From Lactobacillus sp. UBA5815 (GTDB lineage Bacteria > Bacillota > Bacilli > Lactobacillales > Lactobacillaceae): a stretch of 10,651 nucleotides of DNA. Shown in pieces: positions 5,772 to 10,651 of the stretch. A program made the position numbers and the translations under genes. Each line of letters begins with the position of its first letter. Position 1 is the stretch's first letter. Location: assembly GCA_002417825.1 (NCBI GenBank), contig DICX01000066.1:1-10651 (forward strand). The letters run 5' to 3'. The notes beneath the pieces are model-generated. The model worked only from the letters and a program-made list of their open reading frames with translations. It was not told the DNA's origin and searched no databases.

Positions 5772-6553
5772 TTCGCTTGTTTGATGCGCATACTCATCTG
5801 AACGATGCGGCTTTTTTCGGGCGCGAACAATATTATCTGGATCGTGCGCAAAAAATGAATGTCGTCAAAATGGCCGTTGCCGGTCAAGATGAACGGTTCA
5901 ATCAGCGTGCGGTCGATTTGGCGAATCAATTCGATCATGTTTATGCGATGGTCGGCTATTGTCCGGACGTTGCCAAAGATTTCAAGACGCCGCAGCAAAA
6001 TCGATTGATCGAACAGCTGCAGCTCAAAAAGACGGTGGCACTTGGTGAAATCGGTTTGGATTATTATTGGGATGCCTCGCCGCGCCCTGTTCAGCGTCAA
6101 GTTTTTGCAGATCAGCTGGCGATCGCGCACAGGCTCAAGATTCCAGTCAATATTCATCTGCGCGATGCCTTTCCTGATGCGTATGACATTTTGAAAGAAA
6201 GTCACGTCGGCGAAGACGGTGGCGTTTTGCACAGCTTCAACGGTGATCACCACTGGTTGCATCGGTTTTTAGATTTGGGCTTGATGGTTTCTTATTCCGG
6301 CGTGGTTTCTTTCACGAAAGCGGTCGATGTTCATGAATCAGCAAAAGAAACGCCATTAGACCGGATCTTGATCGAAACAGACGCACCTTATTTGACACCG
6401 AAGCCTTATCGCGGCCGGCAAAACGAACCAGGATATACGGCTTATGTCGCGCAAGCGATCGCGCAACTCAAAGGATTGCCGATCGATCAGATCGCCCAAG
6501 CCACTTATGAAAATGCTGAGAGGATTTATGGAATTCAAGAAGAAACATTTTGA
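5768..6553 (+). CDS. tatD: TatD family metal-dependent deoxyribonuclease
   Basis: This is a predicted cytoplasmic TIM-barrel hydrolase of the amidohydrolase superfamily; TatD proteins are metal-dependent nucleases. It has 261 residues, the usual length. The metal-binding set is complete: DAHTH (H8, H10), E94 in GEIGLDYYW, H130 in NIHLRDA, H155 in LHSFNG and D205 in LIETDAPYL. The family's terminal PYRGRQNEP motif is at 213-221. One oddity is GYCPD at 63-67, where most relatives have G-x-H-P; the histidine is replaced by C65. It starts on ATGA overlapping the metG stop, without a clear SD, so it probably depends on translational coupling. In Bacillus the equivalent gene (yabD) also lies between metS and rnmV, so position and sequence agree. 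Confidence 0.93.
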   Translation: MIRLFDAHTHLNDAAFFGREQYYLDRAQKMNVVKMAVAGQDERFNQRAVDLANQFDHVYAMVGYCPDVAKDFKTPQQNRLIEQLQLKKTVALGEIGLDYYWDASPRPVQRQVFADQLAIAHRLKIPVNIHLRDAFPDAYDILKESHVGEDGGVLHSFNGDHHWLHRFLDLGLMVSYSGVVSFTKAVDVHESAKETPLDRILIETDAPYLTPKPYRGRQNEPGYTAYVAQAIAQLKGLPIDQIAQATYENAERIYGIQEETF

Positions 6554-7088
6554 TGCCGTCATCGTCGTTGAGGGAAAAGATGACACGAAGCGCCTGAAGC
6601 AGTTTTTCCCAGGGATCGAAACGGTCGAAACGAATGGGTCTGCAGTTTCGGAAGAAGTCTTGACTGAAATCGAACAGCTCAGCAAAAAGCGCAAGATCAT
6701 CGTTTTCACAGATCCAGATTTCAACGGCGAGCGGATCCGAAAAATCGTTTCACGCCGTGTTCCCACCGCTGAGCAAGCCTTTATCACGCGTGATGAAGGC
6801 CGCCCGATGCGAAAAAAAGACAGCTTGGGCGTCGAACACGCTTCTAAAGCTGCTTTGATCCGTGCTTTGGATGGCCTGCATGAGACTTCTGCCGAACCTG
6901 AAAGTCTTTCAAAAGCCGACTATCAAGCACTAGGGCTGGCCTCTGGTCCTAATGCACGGCAGAAACGCGAACGCGTCGGCATCGCACTTAGGATCGGCTA
7001 CGGCAATGCAAAGCAGTTTTATAAACGATTGAACTTGTTCGGCTTTACTGCTGAGCAAGTCAAGAAAATCTTGGAGGCTGACCATTGA
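6528..7088 (+). CDS. rnmV: Ribonuclease M5 (5S rRNA maturase)
   Basis: RNase M5 trims precursor 5S rRNA on the ribosome, normally with help from protein L18. The protein has 186 residues. The N-terminal TOPRIM domain shows the catalytic glutamate in VVEGKDD (E15) and the acidic DPDFNG motif (D62, D64, G67). The C-terminal half is basic and helical and should bind rRNA. The frame is open further upstream to 6444, but ATG 6528 is the proper start: it places EGKDD at the usual distance, and GAGAGG lies just before it. This gives a 26-base overlap with tatD. Its TGA overlaps the TTG start of rsmA (TTGA). The neighbours fit: rnmV-rsmA is a conserved rRNA-maturation pair. Confidence 0.95.
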   Translation: MEFKKKHFDAVIVVEGKDDTKRLKQFFPGIETVETNGSAVSEEVLTEIEQLSKKRKIIVFTDPDFNGERIRKIVSRRVPTAEQAFITRDEGRPMRKKDSLGVEHASKAALIRALDGLHETSAEPESLSKADYQALGLASGPNARQKRERVGIALRIGYGNAKQFYKRLNLFGFTAEQVKKILEADH

Positions 7089-7969
7089 CGATGATACCTA
7101 TCGCGACGCCAGTTAGAACGCAGGCGATCGTTAATCGCTATTTGATCCATACGCAAAAAAAACTGGGACAGAATTTCTTAGTTGACGTGAACGTCATCCA
7201 GGCGATCTTGCAAGCTGCCGAGATTCAGCCAGGTGACCATGTCATCGAAATCGGTCCTGGAATCGGTGCGTTGAGCGAACAGCTGCTTTTAGCAGGTGCA
7301 AAAGTCTTGGCTTATGAAGTGGATCCGGCTTTGAAACCGATCCTGGAAAATGAACTTCCTGCTAAGATCGAAGGCGTCCCTTTGGCAGAAAAATTTCAGC
7401 TGAAACTGCAGGATGTGCTGAAAGCAGATCTGACACATGATTCAGCGGCCTTTTTCCAAAGCATGGCACCCGTCAAAGTGGTGGCTAATCTGCCTTATTA
7501 CATCACGACGCCGATCATTTTTTCATTGCTTCACAGCGACTTGCCTTGGCACAGCTTGACACTAATGATGCAAAAAGAAGTCGCTCAGCGGTTAGTCGCG
7601 GTTCCCAAGACCAAAGCATTCGGACCGCTTTCGATTGCAGTTCAAACCCGAATGAAGGCGCAATTGCAGTTAGAAGTCGATAAGACGAGTTTTTGGCCGC
7701 AACCTAAAGTGTCGTCAAGCGTCGTCACGCTGACACCTTTAAAACAGCCTTTGGTCGCTGCAGAGGACACCGCATTCGATCGGATGGTCAAACGCTGCTT
7801 CAATCAACGCCGCAAAACCCTTTTAAATAATTTAAAGCCTATTTTGCCTGATGCAGGTGCTCGAAAAGCACTCGTCAAGTCGCTTGACGTCAAGCCGAAC
7901 GCGCGTCCAGAAGAACTTTCTATAGCGCAAATCATTGCACTAGTCAAGGCGCTTTCTGTGAAACGCTGA
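7085..7969 (+). CDS. rsmA: 16S rRNA A1518/A1519 N6-dimethyltransferase
   Basis: RsmA (KsgA) uses S-adenosylmethionine to dimethylate two adjacent adenines in helix 45 of 16S rRNA, late in small-subunit assembly; its loss gives kasugamycin resistance. It has 294 residues. The N-terminal KKLGQNFLVD (25-34) is typical. SAM motif I is EIGPGIGAL (55-63), the acidic loop is YEVD (77-80), D110 follows, and the target-base motif is NLPYY (135-139). The C-terminal helical domain contains NQRRKTLLNNL. The start is TTG 7085 rather than ATG 7091, because GGAGG (7073-7077) is seven bases before the TTG and thirteen before the ATG. The TTG overlaps the rnmV stop. It is the last gene of the metG operon. A weak GCCAC/GTGGC hairpin follows (7979-7983, 7998-8002). 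Confidence 0.96.
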   Translation: MTMIPIATPVRTQAIVNRYLIHTQKKLGQNFLVDVNVIQAILQAAEIQPGDHVIEIGPGIGALSEQLLLAGAKVLAYEVDPALKPILENELPAKIEGVPLAEKFQLKLQDVLKADLTHDSAAFFQSMAPVKVVANLPYYITTPIIFSLLHSDLPWHSLTLMMQKEVAQRLVAVPKTKAFGPLSIAVQTRMKAQLQLEVDKTSFWPQPKVSSSVVTLTPLKQPLVAAEDTAFDRMVKRCFNQRRKTLLNNLKPILPDAGARKALVKSLDVKPNARPEELSIAQIIALVKALSVKR

Positions 7970-7988
7970 GTAAATCAGGCCACTTTGC

Positions 7989-8017
7989 TTGATAATCGTG
8001 GCATTTTGACGTATAAT
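7989..8017 (+). promoter_or_regulatory. Near-consensus promoter of veg
   Basis: TTGATA (7989-7994) and TATAAT (8012-8017) are exactly 17 bases apart, a strong vegetative sigma-A promoter. Transcription should start near 8024, just before the SD. A 5-bp inverted repeat, GCCAC/GTGGC (7979-7983, 7998-8002), surrounds the -35 box. It may be a weak terminator for rsmA or an operator. The Bacillus veg promoter is known for its high strength, so this agrees with the family. Confidence 0.85.
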
Positions 8018-8042
8018 GTTTCTCAAAAGGAAGTGACGTCAA

Positions 8043-8273
8043 GTGCCAAAAACCATCGTTGAGATCAAGCAGCAGCTTGATGCCCATATCGGTGACAATC
8101 TAACGGTTGTCGCGCAAGTGGGCCGTAAAAAAGTAACACGTCGTAAAGGAATCCTGACGAAGACGTTTCCTGCCGTGTTCGTCGTTGATTTAGACCAAGA
8201 TCAAAGCAAGATCGAACGGGTTTCTTATAGCTACACTGACGTGTTGACGAGAAATATCGAGCTTTTGTTTTAA
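8043..8273 (+). CDS. veg: Veg protein (DUF1021)
   Basis: Veg is a small, highly expressed, conserved Firmicute protein. In B. subtilis it stimulates biofilm matrix genes by working against the SinR repressor, and it has been linked to spore outgrowth. Its role in lactobacilli is not established. The protein has 76 residues, compared with about 86 in Bacillus, and shows the family core: GRKKVTRRKGIL (27-38), then FPAVFVVDLDQDQ (42-54) and RVSYSYTDVLT (59-69). It starts at GTG 8043, with AAAAGGA (8025-8031) 11 bases upstream, a slightly long spacing. It has its own strong promoter and a strong terminator, so it is monocistronic. Its place between rsmA and purR is conserved. Confidence 0.93.
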   Translation: MPKTIVEIKQQLDAHIGDNLTVVAQVGRKKVTRRKGILTKTFPAVFVVDLDQDQSKIERVSYSYTDVLTRNIELLF

Positions 8274-8310
8274 ACAAACTTGAATCGGGAAAAATCATCA
8301 TTTTACGAAC

Positions 8311-8352
8311 AATCACTAGTGCTTTTTGTTAAACACTAGTGATTTTTGTTTT
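8311..8352 (+). terminator. Intrinsic terminator after veg
   Basis: A perfect 11-bp stem (AATCACTAGTG, 8311-8321, with 8334-8344) has a 12-base loop and is followed by TTTGTTTT. It ends the strongly transcribed veg message and isolates purR. Confidence 0.92.
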
Positions 8353-8361
8353 CAATTAGCG

Positions 8362-8367
8362 TATAGT
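8362..8367 (+). promoter_or_regulatory. Possible -10 box of purR
   Basis: TATAGT lies between the veg terminator and the purR SD. No good -35 is at the right distance; the spacing would put it inside the terminator stem. I saw no PurBox (CCGAAC core) in this leader, so autoregulation by PurR is not supported here. Confidence 0.35.
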
Positions 8368-8405
8368 TAAGCTAGTTATTCACGGATATTAGGAAGGTAA
8401 AAACA

Positions 8406-9236
8406 ATGAAACGTTCTGAAAGACTTGTCGATATGACCCAATATTTATTGGCACGTCCGCATACTTTGATCGCGCTACCGTTTTTTGCAGCGCGTTATGG
8501 CTCTGCAAAGTCTTCGATTTCGGAGGATCTCGCGATTTTGAAGCACTCACTCGCGATTCATGAAAATGGCATCTTGGAAACAGTCGCTGGTGCGGCAGGA
8601 GGCGTCCGTTATATTCCGTTTTTAGGCGAGAAACAGACGGCATCTTATTTGACAGGCCTTGCACAGCGTATTCAAGATCCTTCACGTATCCTTCCAGGCG
8701 GGTTCGTCTATCTGTCAGATGTTTTAGGTTCCCCACAGGATCTGCGCGCGATCGGTCAGATCATCGCGACACATTACGCTTACACCCAAGTGGATTATTT
8801 GATGACGATCGAGACGAAGGGAATCGCCTTGGCGCAGGCTGTCAGCAAGTATTTGAACTTGCCGTTCGTGACAGTAAGACGCCGTCCCAAGATCACGGAA
8901 GGTGCAACGATCTCAGTGAATTATGTTGCTTCTTCAAGTGATCGTGTGGAAAAGATGGAATTGGCCAAACGTCTGCTCAAACCTCATGCCAACGTCCTGA
9001 TCATCGATGACTTCATGAAGGGCGGCGGTACGATGAATGGAATGGAAGAACTCGTCAAGGAGTTCGAATGTCACGTCGTCGGCCGTTGTGTCTTGTGCGA
9101 AACGCAGTTCAAAGAACCGCGCCGTGTTGCAGATTACCTCTCTTTGATCAATATCAATCGTGTCGATACGACCAATAAAAAAATCGAAGCCAACGTTGGT
9201 AATTTTTTGACGCAAACCGATTTTGATCGTTTTTAA
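8406..9236 (+). CDS. purR: Purine operon regulator PurR (Gram-positive type)
   Basis: This DNA-binding regulator senses phosphoribosyl pyrophosphate (PRPP) and controls purine synthesis and transport genes. It represses in Bacillus and activates in Lactococcus. The protein has 276 residues, the usual length. An N-terminal winged helix-turn-helix (about 1-72) carries the RYGSAKSSISEDL recognition helix. The C-terminal type I phosphoribosyltransferase-like domain has the PRPP-binding loop VLIIDDFMKGGGT (197-209) and the conserved RRRPKITEG (158-166). It is unrelated to the LacI-type PurR of enteric bacteria. AGGAAGGT (8391-8398) is seven bases before the ATG. glmU follows after 42 bases with a possible weak promoter of its own (TATACT, 9240-9245), so the two may be cotranscribed. 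Confidence 0.96.
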   Translation: MKRSERLVDMTQYLLARPHTLIALPFFAARYGSAKSSISEDLAILKHSLAIHENGILETVAGAAGGVRYIPFLGEKQTASYLTGLAQRIQDPSRILPGGFVYLSDVLGSPQDLRAIGQIIATHYAYTQVDYLMTIETKGIALAQAVSKYLNLPFVTVRRRPKITEGATISVNYVASSSDRVEKMELAKRLLKPHANVLIIDDFMKGGGTMNGMEELVKEFECHVVGRCVLCETQFKEPRRVADYLSLININRVDTTNKKIEANVGNFLTQTDFDRF

Positions 9237-9239
9237 TGC

Positions 9240-9245
9240 TATACT
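9240..9245 (+). promoter_or_regulatory. Possible -10 box of glmU
   Basis: TATACT lies right after the purR stop and 33 bases before glmU. The nearest TTGACG (9207-9212) is 27 bases away, too far to serve as its -35. glmU may therefore be read mainly from the purR transcript. Confidence 0.3.
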
Positions 9246-9278
9246 AAACACGAGTTTTTTAAAGAAGAGGGAAAAGTC

Positions 9279-10651
9279 ATGGAAAAATACGTTGTTGTGT
9301 TAGCGGCTGGCATGGGTACGCGAATGAAATCCCAGCAGCCTAAAGTGTTGCATCAAGTCTGCGGCAAATCGATGGTCGAATACGTCGTCGATGCCGTTCA
9401 AACGCTTGAACCGCAAAAGATCGTGACTGTCATCGGCAATGGGGCAGAAGCTGTCAAGAAGGTCTTAGGCGATAAGACGGCTTTTGTTTTGCAAGAAAAG
9501 CAGTTAGGGACAGGACATGCGGTTTTGCAGACAGAAAACGTTTTGGGGCGCTTTTCTGGTGCGACGCTGGTCGTGACAGGAGATACACCGTTGTTCACCG
9601 CACAGACGTTTTCAGCACTTTTTGCTCAGCATGAAGCTCAGCACAATGCTGCAACTGTTTTGACCGCAAATGCACCGGATCCTTTCGGCTATGGCCGGAT
9701 CATCCGTGATAATGCGGGTCAAGTTTTGCGGATCGTTGAGCAAAAAGACGGAACGCCAGAAGAATTGGCAGTCCATGAGATCAACACAGGTGTCTTTTGT
9801 TTTGACAATCAACAGCTTTTTGCGGCTTTGAAAAAAGTCGGTCATGACAATGCCCAAGGTGAATATTATTTAACGGACGTTTTGGAAATCTTGCGTCGGG
9901 CTGGTCAAAAAGTCGGTGCGTATCAAATGGCTGACTTTTCACAGTCTTTAGGTGTCAATGACCGTGTCGCTTTAGCCAAAGCTTCACAGCTGATGCAGCA
10001 GCGGATCAATGAAGCCCACATGCGTGACGGCGTGACGTTCGTCGATCCTAGAACAGCTTACATCGATGCGGGTGTGAAGATCGGTGCGGACACTGTGATC
10101 GAAGGCAACGTCGTGATCAAAGGCGAAACGGTCATTGGCGAGCGTTGTACGATTACCTCTGGATCTCGTTTGGTCGATGCCAAGATCGGCAGCGATGTTA
10201 CGATCACGGCTTCAACGCTTGAAAAAGCAACGATGCACGATCATACCGATATCGGCCCGAACTCGCATTTGCGTCCAGGTGCTGAAATCATGTCTCATGC
10301 GCATGTCGGCAACTTCGTCGAAATCAAGAATGCGACGATCGGCGAAAACACGAAAGTGGGTCATTTGACGTATATCGGCGATGCCACGTTGGGTAAAGAC
10401 ATCAACGTCGGCTGTGGCGTCATCTTTTCTAACTTCGATGGCGTCAAGAAGTTTCGCTCGGAAGTCGGTGATCATGCGTTCATCGGTGCCGGGTCGACTT
10501 TGATCAGTCCGATCCATGTTGCCGATCATGCATTCGTTGCAGCAGATTCGACGATCACGAAAGACGTTGCACGTTTCGAAATGGGCATCGCACGCGGCAG
10601 TCCAGTCAACAAAGAAGATTATTGGTGTACATATGGCTCTTATACACATCT
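9279..10651 (+). CDS. glmU: Bifunctional N-acetylglucosamine-1-phosphate uridyltransferase / glucosamine-1-phosphate acetyltransferase, 3' end missing
   Basis: GlmU makes UDP-GlcNAc in two steps in the cytoplasm: it acetylates glucosamine-1-phosphate, then transfers UMP from UTP. The product feeds peptidoglycan and teichoic acid synthesis. The N-terminal nucleotidyltransferase domain shows LAAGMGTRMKS (8-18), GTGHA (77-81), GDTPL (101-105) and YGRI. The C-terminal left-handed beta-helix has repeated hexapeptides (about 265-440), RPGA, GHLTYIGDA with the catalytic histidine H362, and SNFDG. AGAGGG (9266-9271), seven bases upstream, sets the ATG. The frame is open to the edge. After NKEDYW (ends residue 449) the sequence stops resembling GlmU and runs into adapter-like DNA, so the last few residues shown are probably not real and about ten true residues are missing. 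Confidence 0.96.
   Translation, partial: MEKYVVVLAAGMGTRMKSQQPKVLHQVCGKSMVEYVVDAVQTLEPQKIVTVIGNGAEAVKKVLGDKTAFVLQEKQLGTGHAVLQTENVLGRFSGATLVVTGDTPLFTAQTFSALFAQHEAQHNAATVLTANAPDPFGYGRIIRDNAGQVLRIVEQKDGTPEELAVHEINTGVFCFDNQQLFAALKKVGHDNAQGEYYLTDVLEILRRAGQKVGAYQMADFSQSLGVNDRVALAKASQLMQQRINEAHMRDGVTFVDPRTAYIDAGVKIGADTVIEGNVVIKGETVIGERCTITSGSRLVDAKIGSDVTITASTLEKATMHDHTDIGPNSHLRPGAEIMSHAHVGNFVEIKNATIGENTKVGHLTYIGDATLGKDINVGCGVIFSNFDGVKKFRSEVGDHAFIGAGSTLISPIHVADHAFVAADSTITKDVARFEMGIARGSPVNKEDYWCTYGSYTH
10637..10651. other. Nextera/Tn5 mosaic-end adapter remnant at the contig edge
   Basis: The last 15 bases, CTCTTATACACATCT, equal the inner 15 bases of the 19-base Tn5 mosaic-end sequence used in Nextera libraries. 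The four bases before it (10633-10636) match two of the other four. A chance match of 15 bases exactly at the sequence end is very unlikely, so this is probably untrimmed adapter. Confidence 0.9.

Noticed and set aside
6444..6527. Longer N-terminus for RNase M5
   Set aside because: The extra 28 residues are the shadow of tatD, lack family resemblance and would push the TOPRIM motif too far from the N-terminus.
10212..10649. 145-aa minus-strand frame opposite glmU
   Set aside because: It lies fully antisense to the conserved beta-helix domain of glmU, has no SD support and includes adapter bases.
1..10651. CRISPR array, tRNA, rRNA, prophage or transposase genes
   Set aside because: I looked through both strands and saw no regularly spaced repeats, no tRNA-like cloverleaf with CCA end, no rRNA sequence and no mobile-element protein motifs.

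Overview
The window reads as one draft contig from a Firmicute, most likely a member of the Lactobacillaceae. The evidence is the gene order metG-tatD-rnmV-rsmA-veg-purR-glmU, a MetRS without zinc-knuckle cysteines, strong Shine-Dalgarno (SD) sites, TTG and GTG starts and AT-rich intergenic regions. I cannot name the genus. The last 15 bases (10637-10651) match the Nextera/Tn5 mosaic-end adapter, so the right edge looks like an untrimmed contig end. The left edge is one arm of a perfect 209-bp inverted repeat, a typical place for an assembly to break.

Left part (1 to about 3790): an AT-rich accessory stretch of small, mostly unrecognised genes. The inverted repeat (1-209 and 548-756) surrounds the front of a gene for a small membrane-anchored protein (310-693). 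Then come a 78-aa two-helix membrane protein (841-1077), a GNAT acetyltransferase of the RimJ/RimL type (1302-1871), a 208-aa membrane protein with a probable PH-like cytoplasmic domain (2281-2907), and a convergent multi-helix membrane protein on the minus strand (3022-3462). Recognisable hairpin terminators separate most of them, so they look like single-gene units rather than an operon. The acetyltransferase has its -10 box directly next to a dyad whose right arm contains its SD.

Right part (3795 to the end): conserved housekeeping genes. metG (methionyl-tRNA synthetase), tatD (metal-dependent nuclease), rnmV (5S rRNA maturase) and rsmA (16S rRNA dimethyltransferase) overlap one another and form one translationally coupled operon for translation and rRNA maturation. 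veg follows with its own near-consensus promoter and a strong terminator. purR (purine-responsive regulator) is next, and then glmU (UDP-GlcNAc synthesis for the cell wall), which runs off the end with only about its last ten residues lost.

I found no rRNA or tRNA gene, CRISPR array, complete insertion sequence or prophage gene. I did not find a convincing new multi-gene system. The items most worth checking are the palindrome at the left edge, the dyad over the acetyltransferase start, and the regulatory region in front of metG.
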